This document shows positions 38,265-46,810 of a stretch of DNA of 64,000 bases, one piece after another; the stretch's first letter is position 1; each line of letters opens with the position of its first letter. The DNA lies in the IMG/VR virus record IMGVR_UViG_3300020170_000001, positions 1-64,000 of that record; one strand, given 5' to 3'. The notes beneath the pieces were generated by a model. It saw only the letters and a program-made list of their open reading frames with translations. It made no database searches and was not told where the DNA came from. A program made the position numbers and the translations under genes. This DNA comes from a virus.

Positions 38265-38615
38265 TCAGCGAGTGTTCCGTGCTTCCAATTCGTCCATGAG
38301 TCCGCCCAGCAAGGCGAACAGCATCCTCGTGCTGGGAACAGTGGTGTCTACGATCGTCCGGGCGGGCGAGTTGCCGGTCCTGACCGGTCCGACCGCGGTG
38401 ATCGCGACATGGTAGCCGTAGGTGAGCCGCGCCGAGGCGTCGAACATCTTCATGGCAAGATCGCCTCGGTCCTCGTTGTCGGCGAGGGCTACCGACGACG
38501 AGAGATCGAAGGGCGGCGGGAAGGTGAGTTCTCCTTCGGCTAAATCAGCAACGATCGCAAAAAGCTGGCTGAGCCCACTTCGCCCGTCGGATATCGAGCC
38601 CGAATCACTCCGCAT
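38265..38615 (-). CDS. Hypothetical protein, 116 aa
   Basis: ATG 38613-38615 has GGAGGCAGTC upstream. A GTG at 38688-38690 that overlaps the upstream stop (TAGTG) would add 25 residues and cannot be excluded. The product has SQLFAIVADLAEGELTF, YGYHVAITAVGPVR and a C-terminal helix. Function unknown. Confidence 0.55.
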   Translation of the reverse strand: MRSDSGSISDGRSGLSQLFAIVADLAEGELTFPPPFDLSSSVALADNEDRGDLAMKMFDASARLTYGYHVAITAVGPVRTGNSPARTIVDTTVPSTRMLFALLGGLMDELEARNTR

Positions 38616-38689
38616 GACTGCCTCCGTCACCGTCTGCTGCCGAACTGACGGGGGATGAACATCTGCCCACGGTAAAACGTCCGTCGACA

Positions 38690-39088
38690 CTACGTCAACC
38701 TTGCTTGCTGCCAGGCGAACATATTTACGATCTCTTTCTCGTCCCAGCCCGCCGCAGTGCAGAGGTCATCGAGCAGCTCGTCAGCCTCCGCGGCCCAGTC
38801 CACTCGCCTCTTCTGTTGTGACCGCATCCAGCACAGACACGCAAGATCGAGCCAATGTGCGGCGCACAGAGCGAAGATGTTTCCCGCGGCTTTTTCGGGC
38901 ACGTGCCCAGACCACAACAGACTAGCGGCGACAGCGCTGTCACAAATCCGAACGAGTGACAGCGACCGCCACGGCGGCAACGTCAAGTCCAGCAGCGGCC
39001 CGCGGCACTCCCCCACATCCCGGTTTCGCGTCGCGAGGGCCCGAACGAACTCCCACTCGCTGCCGGCATTGGTCGGTTCGCACACCAT
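38690..39088 (-). CDS. Hypothetical protein, 132 aa
   Basis: Helical protein rich in Trp and Cys (ICDSAVAASLLWSGHVPEKA, HWLDLACLCWMRSQQKRRVD). CAGGAG precedes the ATG with 9-nt spacing. Function unknown. Confidence 0.6.
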   Translation of the reverse strand: MVCEPTNAGSEWEFVRALATRNRDVGECRGPLLDLTLPPWRSLSLVRICDSAVAASLLWSGHVPEKAAGNIFALCAAHWLDLACLCWMRSQQKRRVDWAAEADELLDDLCTAAGWDEKEIVNMFAWQQARLT

Positions 39089-39208
39089 GCGATGAACTCC
39101 TGAAACATGCAGGCGGCCCAGCTCCGCAACGAGAACTGGGCCACCCGAAGGTAGACGGACAACCGGGAAACGGTTGATCCCGACCTCTCTACCTGCACAA
39201 CCTGCCGT

Positions 39209-39625
39209 CTATTCAGCTGGCGAAGGATCCCCCGGGTTGTCCGCCAAATAGGCCCCAACCAGCGCCTTGTTCGGCGGACCGGACGGAAAGATCCGCGTGT
39301 CGGTCCACCCCTGGTCAGTTCCCCACTGCTTGACCCGGCGGTTCCACTGCTGGAGCAGCTGGGCGTAGGAGAGATCTTTGACCGCTGCGGCGTCCCGAAC
39401 GCGATCGGCGAAAACCGCGTCGACCTCCTGCTCCAGGATCAGCAGAAGCGGTCGCTTGTCGTCCACGCCGGTGCTGATCTTGTAGACGTGCCGAAACGCC
39501 CGCTGCTGGTAGATCATGTAGTAGATCGTGCCCTTGTGCACGCCGTAGCGCGCGGAGATCGCGGCGACCGGGAGGTACCCAGGAAGTTCCGGGATCTCGT
39601 CCTGGGTGAGCTTCTTCTTGCCCAT
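39209..39625 (-). CDS. HTH domain protein, 138 aa
   Basis: After a basic start (MGKKKLTQDEIPELPGYLP) comes VAAISARYGVHKGTIYYMIY, a helix-turn-helix of the excisionase/MerR-like type, at about residues 20-39. The C-terminal part is charged and helical. GGAGGCGCAC precedes the ATG. Likely a DNA-binding regulator. Confidence 0.6.
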   Translation of the reverse strand: MGKKKLTQDEIPELPGYLPVAAISARYGVHKGTIYYMIYQQRAFRHVYKISTGVDDKRPLLLILEQEVDAVFADRVRDAAAVKDLSYAQLLQQWNRRVKQWGTDQGWTDTRIFPSGPPNKALVGAYLADNPGDPSPAE

Positions 39626-39636
39626 GTGCGCCTCCT

Positions 39637-40257
39637 TCAGTCGTCGTTCATGGTCCCCCAGAGTACATCGTATTTCTGGCTCGTGGACAACGGCCCGACA
39701 TGTAGAGCGCGGTGCATGAACTCCTTGCAGCTGGCCAGCCACAGGCCCACGTCGTCGCCGGATTTGACGAGCTCAAGCAGGGCGAAGCAGCGATTGAGGG
39801 CGCGGGCGATGTCGGGCTCGAACTGGCGCTGTGACCAGTCGGCGCTGGTTCGCCGGCAGTACGTCTTGAGCGCATCCGCCATGAGCGCCTTGTCCGGTTG
39901 CGGTTGATATTCCTTGGCGCTTTCCCAGTCCGCCGCGAGATCTCGCGGCTTGACCCCGACGCGGTCGAGCAGCCGCAGCGCGGCTGCCTGGCGGGTGGTG
40001 TCCATCGCCTTTGCCGCCAGGCTCACCGGCGTGTAGTAGGCCGAACAGCTGAAGCAGTACGCGGAGTTGGTCTCCGGGTAGATCCGCATGGCGGGGCTGA
40101 CCCCGCCGTCGGAGTGATACGTCTCGCCGAACGGGCATTCCACCTTCTGGCTGCGGCGGGAGCCGAGCTCGTCCGGCAGGTCCATCCGCAGCATCTGGCA
40201 CACCGTGACGATCGAGACCTGCTCGTTCGCCACGGCGACGACATTCGGCCGAGGCAC
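39637..40257 (-). CDS. Primase-type zinc-binding protein, 206 aa
   Basis: The segment VECPFGETYHSDGG, then AMRIYPETNSAYCFSCSAYY, is the CHC2 zinc ribbon of DnaG-type primases. LAAKAMDTTRQAAALRLLDR follows as usual. The TOPRIM catalytic core is absent, so this may be a primase zinc module that works with another subunit, or a truncated primase. GTG start. Two genes upstream lies the DnaB-like helicase. Confidence 0.7.
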   Translation of the reverse strand: MPRPNVVAVANEQVSIVTVCQMLRMDLPDELGSRRSQKVECPFGETYHSDGGVSPAMRIYPETNSAYCFSCSAYYTPVSLAAKAMDTTRQAAALRLLDRVGVKPRDLAADWESAKEYQPQPDKALMADALKTYCRRTSADWSQRQFEPDIARALNRCFALLELVKSGDDVGLWLASCKEFMHRALHVGPLSTSQKYDVLWGTMNDD

Positions 40258-40263
40258 CGGAAA

Positions 40264-40464
40264 CTACTTGGCGGCCGGCGTATCAAACTGCGCCACGAGC
40301 AGCGGGGCGATGTGGCTCTCCGGGTAACGACGGTGCCCGCCCGGCGTTTTGATGCTGAGGATCTTGCCGGCCAACGCCCAGCGGGTCACCGTCTTCGGAT
40401 CGACCGCAAACCGCTCGGCAACCTCGCGAGGCGTCAGCAACTTATCCTTCTTCTGCTGTGTCAT
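40264..40464 (-). CDS. bldC: BldC-like MerR-family regulator, 66 aa
   Basis: LLTPREVAERFAVDPKTVTR, then WALAGKILSI and TPGGHRRYPESH, closely follows BldC, a single-domain MerR-type regulator of actinomycete development. The length matches BldC (about 68 aa). GAGGGC precedes the ATG. It lies between helicase and primase genes. A phage copy could act on host developmental or phage promoters. Confidence 0.85.
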   Translation of the reverse strand: MTQQKKDKLLTPREVAERFAVDPKTVTRWALAGKILSIKTPGGHRRYPESHIAPLLVAQFDTPAAK

Positions 40465-40502
40465 GCCCTCTATACCGATTCGAGGACCCGATTAGTAATC
40501 GG

Positions 40503-41957
40503 TCACAGCAGCCCTGCGAAGCCTTCGTACATGCTGTCGATGGGATTACCCTGCTGAAACTCCCCGGTGAACTTGGAAGTCGCATAGTCGACACATAACT
40601 CGATCGAGTTAGCTTTTTCACCGTCCCGGTGCTTCATCAGCTGGGCCTTCACCTTTGTGCGGCGTGACTCGTTGTCCAGCGGAGCCAGCAATCCGATGAT
40701 GCTGTCGGCGGAGTTGGACGTCTCCGCCGTTTCGGACAACGCGCTGAGGGTGTAGTGACTCAGCTTCTCCGCTTCCGCCCGGGCGCTCCGGCTGACCTGC
40801 CACGGGCTGACGAACGGCACGCCGAGTCCGTCGTTGGTCGTCGTGCTGATCTGCTTGGCGGCTTTCAGCGTCTCCGACAATTCCTCACGCATCGTCGTCC
40901 GCTTGCGCTCCGGGCGCAGCAATGCGAGGTAGTCCATGATGACCAGGTCGATGTGCATCTGCCGGCCAATCCGAATGATCTTCGAATCCACGTAGCCCAT
41001 TGACGCGCCGCGGGGGACCTGGGCGACATAGGATCGCCCGTAGCTGGGATTCTCGTCGAAGTCCTCGACGACGTTCACGAACCGTCGCCGGTCCTCAGCC
41101 GACAAGGTGCCGTCTTTGATGTCGCGAGAATTGAGCCCGTCGCCGCTGCCGAACATCGGCAGGCAGGAGTGCCGGGCGATCAGCCGGCGTCGCACCTGAT
41201 TGCGGACCGTCTCGGTCGTCAGAAACAACACGTTCTTGCCCTGCTCGATGGCGGCGGACCAGGCCAGCTGCACGCACAGGCTGGTCTTGCCGTCGGAGGT
41301 GAACGCGACGATGAGCACCAGCTCGCCGCGGTGCAGACCGCCCAGCTTGTCGTCCAGGGCAGGAACACCGAAGCGGATGCCGAGTCCGTGCCCGGCCTGC
41401 CGGGCGGCTTCCTGAGCGGCGTACTCGGCCAGGATCTCGTGGCCCTCGCCGCGGACATCGCCTTCCGGCGCGTCCTGCATGGACAGGTTCCGGTCGATGT
41501 CGGCGAACCGGGACAGGGCATGCGCGCGGGCGTCGGCGTGCCCGCGCAGGGTCTCGCCCTTCTCGTCGGTGACCCCCCGGGTGAGGATCTCCATCGCGCC
41601 GGACAGCGCCTCGTTGGTGGCCCGGTCGGCGGCGAGCTCGCGGACCTGCTGCAGCGACCACAGGAAGGCGGCGTCATCGGCGCTCAGGTCGTGGATCTCG
41701 TCGTAGATTTCCTGGTAGGCGGCGATCGTGCCGGCGTCGACCCGTGTCCCGGCGAGCAGGTCGGCCAGCGCGGCGCGGCTGAGCACTGCGCCCTGGGTGA
41801 CTTCGCTGAAGCGTTCCAGCAGGGCGAACAGGTTGGCCAGGATCCGGTCCGGGATCTGCTCGGGGCTCAGGTCACGCAGGGCCCGTTCGAGCAGGTCGGG
41901 CCGGCTGGGAATGATCGCAGCCAGGACGGTTTTCGCGTGGGTCGTTGCACTGGTCAC
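40503..41957 (-). CDS. dnaB: DnaB-type replicative helicase, 484 aa
   Basis: A N-terminal helical domain (residues 1-180) is followed by a RecA-fold motor with Walker A VAFTSDGKTSL (about 217-227), an FLTTE glutamate region, Walker B LVIMDYLALL and a VSPWQVSR sensor segment. It is expected to unwind DNA ahead of the family A polymerase with the nearby primase-like protein. GTG start with AGGGAGG close upstream. Confidence 0.85.
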   Translation of the reverse strand: MTSATTHAKTVLAAIIPSRPDLLERALRDLSPEQIPDRILANLFALLERFSEVTQGAVLSRAALADLLAGTRVDAGTIAAYQEIYDEIHDLSADDAAFLWSLQQVRELAADRATNEALSGAMEILTRGVTDEKGETLRGHADARAHALSRFADIDRNLSMQDAPEGDVRGEGHEILAEYAAQEAARQAGHGLGIRFGVPALDDKLGGLHRGELVLIVAFTSDGKTSLCVQLAWSAAIEQGKNVLFLTTETVRNQVRRRLIARHSCLPMFGSGDGLNSRDIKDGTLSAEDRRRFVNVVEDFDENPSYGRSYVAQVPRGASMGYVDSKIIRIGRQMHIDLVIMDYLALLRPERKRTTMREELSETLKAAKQISTTTNDGLGVPFVSPWQVSRSARAEAEKLSHYTLSALSETAETSNSADSIIGLLAPLDNESRRTKVKAQLMKHRDGEKANSIELCVDYATSKFTGEFQQGNPIDSMYEGFAGLL

Positions 41958-41996
41958 GGCCTCCCTACGAGTGGCATGCCGTGACGATGCAGCGCG

Positions 41997-42323
41997 TTAC
42001 GCCGGATCGAGGGTGAATGCGAAGACGCGCTGCTCGCCGGGGTAGTCACGGAATTCGCCGAGCGCGTTGCGCATCCGAACCCCCCAGGTCAGGGCCGCCT
42101 GCTCATCCTCATACTCGACGGTGTAGACGTCGGAGATCTGGACGACGACGCCGAAGTTCGCGACCGTGTCGTCCGTCTCGACATCCAGCACGCTGGTGTC
42201 CTTCCACGACCGCTTGTCCCGTGAGCCGCCAAGGTTGACGCTGTCGCGGGTGAACGGCGCTGGCAGCGTCCTGCGCGTCTGCGAGTGGGGGTATGGCGAA
42301 CCCGTGACACCGTGCAATTCCAT
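41997..42323 (-). CDS. Hypothetical protein, 108 aa
   Basis: ATG 42321-42323 has GGGGGAGTATCGGA upstream. Beta-rich product (VVVQISDVYTVEYEDEQAAL, QRVFAFTLDPA). Upstream residues in the longer frame are Arg-rich shadow. Function unknown. Confidence 0.6.
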   Translation of the reverse strand: MELHGVTGSPYPHSQTRRTLPAPFTRDSVNLGGSRDKRSWKDTSVLDVETDDTVANFGVVVQISDVYTVEYEDEQAALTWGVRMRNALGEFRDYPGEQRVFAFTLDPA

Positions 42324-42408
42324 TCCGATACTCCCCCGTGGACGACGACGCATGTGTGGCTATTCGGCTGAGTCAACGATATTGGCCGGTTCGTGGTTAC
42401 TGACCCGA

Positions 42409-42762
42409 TCAGCTCCGAGCGACCCGGCCGGTGATCGGCGGCCGTTCCCAGCCATCGACCAGGCGGCCGACTGAGGACCTCGCGGTCTGTCCGCAGCCTC
42501 GACACTTGCCCTCGCGGAAGATGTAGCCGAACCGGCCGGCCGGCACCTGCTCGTGCGGGTAGGCCGGCGACAGCCAGTACTGCTCGCGCAGCTCCAGGGC
42601 GGTCGAGCGGTGGTGCCGCGCGGGACACAGGTGGCGGTAGATGCCCAAGAAGAACGGGGCATCATAGGTCGGCGGTTTCGTCTCGTTGAGCCCGAGCAGC
42701 AGTGTCGCCGCCTCGTCGCGGAAGACCCGGCCGACGCTCTTCTCCTGCGCCGTCAGCTCCAC
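42409..42762 (-). CDS. Hypothetical protein with Cys motif, 117 aa
   Basis: The GTG at 42760-42762 overlaps the end of the deaminase gene by 10 nt. YRHLCPARHHRST and GKCRGCGQTA suggest a four-ligand zinc site. The much longer open frame upstream is shadow of the dCTP deaminase gene. Function unknown. Confidence 0.55.
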   Translation of the reverse strand: MELTAQEKSVGRVFRDEAATLLLGLNETKPPTYDAPFFLGIYRHLCPARHHRSTALELREQYWLSPAYPHEQVPAGRFGYIFREGKCRGCGQTARSSVGRLVDGWERPPITGRVARS

Positions 42763-43262
42763 GGCAGGGCCGACGGGGTCACGCTGGACTGGTGCTGGTA
42801 GTGGCTGCCCAGCGCTGGCGTCCCGTAGGGTCGCGTGACCGGCTGGTCGACCCGCTCGAAGCTGATCTGTGCGATGGCGCAGCCGACCGAGAGGGCCTGG
42901 GTGACCGCGGAGAGGTTGGTCAGCTCCAGGGTGATCGTGCCTTCGAAGCCGGGGTCGACGAACCCGGCGGTCGAGTGGACCATGAGGAACTTGCGGCCCC
43001 AGGAGGATTTGCCCTCGACCCGGGCGACCAGATCGTCGGGGATCGCGATGCGTTCGGCCGTGGTCGCCAGGACGCATTCGCCCGGCAGCATCAGGTAGGC
43101 CGTCGGGTGCTGGACGGGAACGTTGGAGTACGGGGACAGGAATGCCGAGCCGAGGGTCAGGTCCACGCTGGCGGGCTGGAATTGCCAATCCTCCGGCTGC
43201 GGGTCGATGCGAATCCGTTTGCCGCGGATCTGGCTGCGGATCGAGGCGTCGGACAGGATCAC
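42753..43262 (-). CDS. dcd: dCTP deaminase, 169 aa
   Basis: The enzyme converts dCTP to dUTP for dTTP synthesis. The motifs SVDLTLG, RVEGKSSWGRKFLMVHSTAG, FVDPGFEGTITLEL and the C-terminal PYG region fit the Dcd/dUTPase fold, with the catalytic Glu in ITLEL. The length is slightly short of typical Dcd (about 190). Bifunctional dUTPase activity cannot be told from the sequence. GTGA overlap with the upstream gene. Confidence 0.9.
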   Translation of the reverse strand: MILSDASIRSQIRGKRIRIDPQPEDWQFQPASVDLTLGSAFLSPYSNVPVQHPTAYLMLPGECVLATTAERIAIPDDLVARVEGKSSWGRKFLMVHSTAGFVDPGFEGTITLELTNLSAVTQALSVGCAIAQISFERVDQPVTRPYGTPALGSHYQHQSSVTPSALPWS

Positions 43263-43459
43263 AGCTGACCCACTTCCGCGCCGACCGCGGAAACGACCTC
43301 GGACCAGAAGACCTTGACGGCGGTTGCCGCGGCGTGCCGCATGTTCTCCTCAACGCCGGGCGCGATCGCTGCGACGATTTTGTTGGCGATCTTCTCGGTG
43401 TCCTCGTCGCTCATCTGGAACTCGTCGCGCAGGATCTTCTCGATGCTGTCTTTAATCAT
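43259..43459 (-). CDS. Hypothetical helical protein, 66 aa
   Basis: Two or three helices (MIKDSIEKILRDEFQMSDED, ATAVKVFWSEVVSAVG). Its ATG overlaps the end of the sigma factor gene by 8 nt. Function unknown. Confidence 0.6.
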   Translation of the reverse strand: MIKDSIEKILRDEFQMSDEDTEKIANKIVAAIAPGVEENMRHAAATAVKVFWSEVVSAVGAEVGQL

Positions 43460-44147
43460 TGCTCTCTCGATGTTGGACGGCGAGGATCATTCCGGCGTGC
43501 ACGGCAAGCACGGCCCTGGCGTGCAACTGGCTGGCGCGGCTCTCGGAGATGCCCATCGCTTTGGCGACCTCCTGTAGTTGGAGGCCCTTGAAGTAATGCA
43601 GGCTCAGCACAACTTGCTGGTCCGGTTCGAGGTCTCGGATGGTGCCCACGACGGTGTCCAGGACTTCGGAGGTGAAGGCGTCGGATTCGACGCCCCGCCC
43701 GGAGACCGGGTCCAACTCCTCAGCTTCCAGCGACACCGGGCGTTGCGCCATGCCGCGGATCGTGTTGCGGACCTCTTGGACGCTCATCCCGGAACGCTCG
43801 GCAAGCTCCTTCTCGGACAGACCCTTCTCCTGGCCTGCTTCCTGCAACGCTTTCGCCCGGGTCCGCAGGCTGCGGGTGGCCCAGTCGCTGGAGCGGATGG
43901 CGTCGATCAGCGCGCCGTTGACACGCTGCACAACGAACGGCCGGAAGAACTGCAACGCCAGCGGGTCGAAGTTCTTCTCAGCGCAATAGGTCTCCCACCT
44001 GCGGGCGGCGCTGACCAGGCCGAGGTAGGCGATGCCGGTCAGCTCATCCAGTTCCAGCGCGTGTGGGGCTCTGCGCCAGGTCTGCCGGGCGAGTGACTGT
44101 GACAGGCCCATGTACTGGTGAATGAGGACGTCGGCATCGACTGCCAT
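43452..44147 (-). CDS. WhiG/FliA-like sigma factor, 231 aa
   Basis: Region 2 (ELDELTGIAYLGLVSAARRW, FRPFVVQRVNGALIDAIRSS, DWATRSLR), region 3 (GLSEKELAERSGMSVQEVRN) and region 4 (LEPDQQVVLSLHYFKGLQLQ, EVAKAMGISESRASQLHARA) are all visible, the layout of the FliA/WhiG/SigF group. It should direct RNA polymerase to phage promoters, probably middle or late genes. ATG 44145-44147 overlaps the HNH stop (TAATG). Confidence 0.85.
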   Translation of the reverse strand: MAVDADVLIHQYMGLSQSLARQTWRRAPHALELDELTGIAYLGLVSAARRWETYCAEKNFDPLALQFFRPFVVQRVNGALIDAIRSSDWATRSLRTRAKALQEAGQEKGLSEKELAERSGMSVQEVRNTIRGMAQRPVSLEAEELDPVSGRGVESDAFTSEVLDTVVGTIRDLEPDQQVVLSLHYFKGLQLQEVAKAMGISESRASQLHARAVLAVHAGMILAVQHRESND

Positions 44148-44458
44148 TACATCACTTTCCGGTTGATCCGCTTGTAGCCCAGCTCGGCGTATTTCCGCTC
44201 CTCGAAGGAGTACCGGCGCAGGATGGCGTAGGGTACCCGGCCCATCAGCATCCGGTAGTGCCCGAGGAGATCGTGGATGTTGTAGTGGCCGGTAGCGCAG
44301 GCGACGATGATGTTGTCCTCGATATCGGGGCCGCCATCGCCGAGCGGCCACACATGGTGGCGGTGGTTGACGTGGGTCTCCGGCATATGCCGGGCGTGCA
44401 GTTGGCACGGCTGCGTCGTCGCCCGAATGTGTGTGTGCGGGTCTGTTTCATTGGCCAT
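44147..44458 (-). CDS. HNH endonuclease-like protein, 103 aa
   Basis: HVNHRHHVWPLGDGG, then PDIEDNIIVACATGHYNIH, has the His pair, Asn and final His of an HNH or beta-beta-alpha metal nuclease, though the usual CxxC knuckles are missing. It could be a packaging-associated or homing nuclease. Its place in a coupled operon favours a functional phage gene. Confidence 0.7.
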   Translation of the reverse strand: MANETDPHTHIRATTQPCQLHARHMPETHVNHRHHVWPLGDGGPDIEDNIIVACATGHYNIHDLLGHYRMLMGRVPYAILRRYSFEERKYAELGYKRINRKVM

Positions 44459-44472
44459 GGGTCACCCTTGTC

Positions 44473-46134
44473 CTATCTCGATCGCCCGATCAGGTTCAGC
44501 AGCTGCAATGGCGAGAGCGCCTCATACAGCTGATTGGTTTCGTTCCACACGGCGTCGGCGATCGCCTGTTCGGTACACAAGGTTTCCAAATAGTGTTCCT
44601 CTTGGGTGCCGACCGTGAAGAGGTTGTGCACGTAGACCGCCCGGTGAGCGGAGCCGTCGCGGCGGATACGCCCGACCAGCTGCTGCATGCGGGCCGGGTT
44701 GAGCAGCTGGTCGACGTTGATCAGGTGGCGCGACACCTGAAGGTTCAGCGACGCTTCCATCGCGGCGGTGCCGATCAGTACCCGGCATTCGGGGTCGTCC
44801 CAGAACTGCTGCTGGGCGGCCCGGCGAGCGCTGGCCCGGTTCTCCCGGCCCCAGATCAGAGCGTGCCGGACACCGCGGCGGGTCAGTCGCTTACTGAGGG
44901 CGTCGACCGCGTTGGTGAATTGGCAGAACACCACGACCTTTTCGTCGGACAGGTCCCCGTCGACCAGCGTGTTCTCGGCCCAGTCGAGCTTGCTGCTCGT
45001 GCGGGGCAGGTCGGGTTCGCCGAGGGTGGCCAGGCCGGAGCAGATCATCGCGCCGTAGACGAACCGGGCGACGGCCGCGAGCCGCTTGACCTGGACGCTT
45101 TCTTCTTTGATGACTTTGAGGACGCCCGCGCGCAGCTGCTCGTACTTCTCGGCCTGCGCCGGGTAGAGGTCGAGGAAGATGTCGTTCGGCGGCATGATCT
45201 CGGGCAGATCGACGTCGTCGACGTGCGCGGCGGTCCTACGCAGGGTCATGGGGGCGAGCTTGCGAACGAAGTCGTCGATGTTCTTGTAGCCGAGCGTCTT
45301 CTTGGTGACGACCTCGCGGCCCAGGGAACGGTTGTAGACGTTGACGAGTTCGGTCCGTTCGTAGGTCCGCCGGAAATTGGTCTCGGATCCGAATACGGCG
45401 AATCCGCCGACCGGCTCCAGCATGGAGTGCAGCTCCCGGAGGCGCTTCTGCAGCGGGGTCGCGTTGAGTTCGATGACGCGGGGGCTGCGCCGGGCGAGGC
45501 GTTTGATCACGGCGGCGGATTGGTTCTTGCGGTTGCGCAGGGCGTCGACGTCGTCGATGACGACCGCGCCGAGAGTGAAATGTTCGAAGTGCTCGTGGTC
45601 GCGCATGAGCATCTGGTATCCGGTGACCAGGATGTCCCAGCCGGCGACATACTTGTCGATCCGTTTGCTCAGGGGGCCGGTGGCATCGACAACGACGAGC
45701 TTCGGCAGGAACCGCATCAGCTCTGCGCGCCATTGGTCGATGGCGGCCGGCCGGCAGATCACGATGACGCGCTTGCCGCCGTCGAGCTCGCCCGACTGTT
45801 TGATCATCGCGAGTAGTCCGGCGGCCTGGCCGGTCTTGCCCAGTCCGACTTGGTCGGCGATCAAGCCTTTGCCGCGCATGTAAAGCCAGGCAATCCCGAC
45901 GCGCTGGTGTTTACGGAATTTGATGCCGCAACGCCGGCACGGGCTGGGCGCTTGGCGAAGTCCCTCATCGAGGGTGGCATGGCTGGGGCACGGGCTGGAG
46001 TTGAACCATTCGAGCTCTGGCAGGGCGAAGTCGCCCAGGGTGCGGATCTTGTCGGCGGCAGCCAGGCGCGTCTGCTCGGGCAGGTCGCGGGCGTCGACGA
46101 AGTGATTCACGGCATCTCTACATGGATGCGCCAC
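44473..46134 (-). CDS. SNF2-type superfamily 2 helicase/ATPase, 553 aa
   Basis: An RCGIKFRKHQRVGIAWLYMR segment is followed by motif I ADQVGLGKTGQAAGLL, motif II VVIDDVDALRN (DDVD in place of DEAH), motif III NATPLQ, and C-terminal motifs VVFCQFTNAV, GTAAMEASLNLQ and QLVGRIRRDGS. SNF2-type motors translocate on double-stranded DNA and remodel protein-DNA complexes. An N-terminal CPSH...CRRC segment could bind zinc. GTG start overlapping the upstream gene by 17 nt. Confidence 0.85.
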   Translation of the reverse strand: MAHPCRDAVNHFVDARDLPEQTRLAAADKIRTLGDFALPELEWFNSSPCPSHATLDEGLRQAPSPCRRCGIKFRKHQRVGIAWLYMRGKGLIADQVGLGKTGQAAGLLAMIKQSGELDGGKRVIVICRPAAIDQWRAELMRFLPKLVVVDATGPLSKRIDKYVAGWDILVTGYQMLMRDHEHFEHFTLGAVVIDDVDALRNRKNQSAAVIKRLARRSPRVIELNATPLQKRLRELHSMLEPVGGFAVFGSETNFRRTYERTELVNVYNRSLGREVVTKKTLGYKNIDDFVRKLAPMTLRRTAAHVDDVDLPEIMPPNDIFLDLYPAQAEKYEQLRAGVLKVIKEESVQVKRLAAVARFVYGAMICSGLATLGEPDLPRTSSKLDWAENTLVDGDLSDEKVVVFCQFTNAVDALSKRLTRRGVRHALIWGRENRASARRAAQQQFWDDPECRVLIGTAAMEASLNLQVSRHLINVDQLLNPARMQQLVGRIRRDGSAHRAVYVHNLFTVGTQEEHYLETLCTEQAIADAVWNETNQLYEALSPLQLLNLIGRSR

Positions 46135-46378
46135 CTCGATCCGGCGCAGCCGCGCGGGCGTCCCGGCGGGCCTGCCAGACTTCCCTCTTGCGGGTGATGG
46201 TGACTGCGGCGCGGGCCATCTGCACGGCGTAGGAGACGTCGGTCTGGAATGCTTCCATGGCCTGCTCGATGTGGTGCCGGAAAGCGACCGTGTCGACCGG
46301 GTTGGCCGTGCGTCGGGGCCGTCGCCGAAACAGCGGGGTGAGCTCGTCGAGTCGCACGTCGCTGATTGTTTGGGTCAT
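46118..46378 (-). CDS. Hypothetical protein, 86 aa
   Basis: Helical basic protein (VDTVAFRHHIEQAMEAFQTD, ITRKREVWQARRDARAAAP). The ATG overlaps the upstream stop (TGATG). It lies between the holin candidate and the SNF2 gene. Function unknown. Confidence 0.55.
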   Translation of the reverse strand: MTQTISDVRLDELTPLFRRRPRRTANPVDTVAFRHHIEQAMEAFQTDVSYAVQMARAAVTITRKREVWQARRDARAAAPDRGGASM

Positions 46379-46740
46379 CAGCCGATGTCCTGCGGGACGT
46401 TGGGGGCCTTGTGTTTCGCGCTGGGAACCAGGACGGGGATTGCCGCCGAGTTGGTGTTGTCGACGGCCTTGAGGGTGTCCTTGGTGAGGCTAGCTCCCGA
46501 GCCTACAGACAGTCCGTAAAAGACCAGCGACCAGAATCCGAGGGTGTGCAGATTCATGTCGCCGATCGTGATGCCGTCCGCCCATGCGGTCTGGGCGACC
46601 AGGAGCACGACAACGACGCCGGCCAGCCAACTGAAGAGTTGAGTAAGAACGCCGTTACGGTCGCCGGCGCGTACGTAACGGAGAAAGTCAATTATTTTCA
46701 GGGTCAGGGCGGCCATGGCAACCACAGGCAGGAAGTCCAT
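46378..46740 (-). CDS. Putative holin, 120 aa, three TM segments
   Basis: Hydrophobic segments at about residues 3-23 (FLPVVAMAALTLKIIDFL), 35-54 (LFSWLAGVVVVLLVAQTAW) and 67-85 (LGFWSLVFYGLSVGSGAS) precede a hydrophilic C-terminal tail. Position directly after the tail fibre genes, size and topology fit a holin, but no endolysin is adjacent. Identity is inferred. Confidence 0.5.
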   Translation of the reverse strand: MDFLPVVAMAALTLKIIDFLRYVRAGDRNGVLTQLFSWLAGVVVVLLVAQTAWADGITIGDMNLHTLGFWSLVFYGLSVGSGASLTKDTLKAVDNTNSAAIPVLVPSAKHKAPNVPQDIG

Positions 46741-46760
46741 CGGTGCAGCCTTTCCAGGAG

Positions 46761-46777
46761 GTGAGGCGTCGCCTCAC
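46761..46777 (-). terminator. Possible short hairpin terminator
   Basis: GTGAGGC and GCCTCAC pair with a 3-nt loop between the tail fibre gene end (46811) and the putative holin start (46740). Weak. Confidence 0.35.
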
Positions 46778-46810
46778 GTCCTAGTACCGCATTCAGGTGT
46801 CTCCGATGCG

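Noticed and set aside
42763-43353. N-terminal extension of the 42409 gene
   Set aside because: Pro/Arg/His-rich sequence antiphase to the dCTP deaminase gene. The real start overlaps the deaminase stop.
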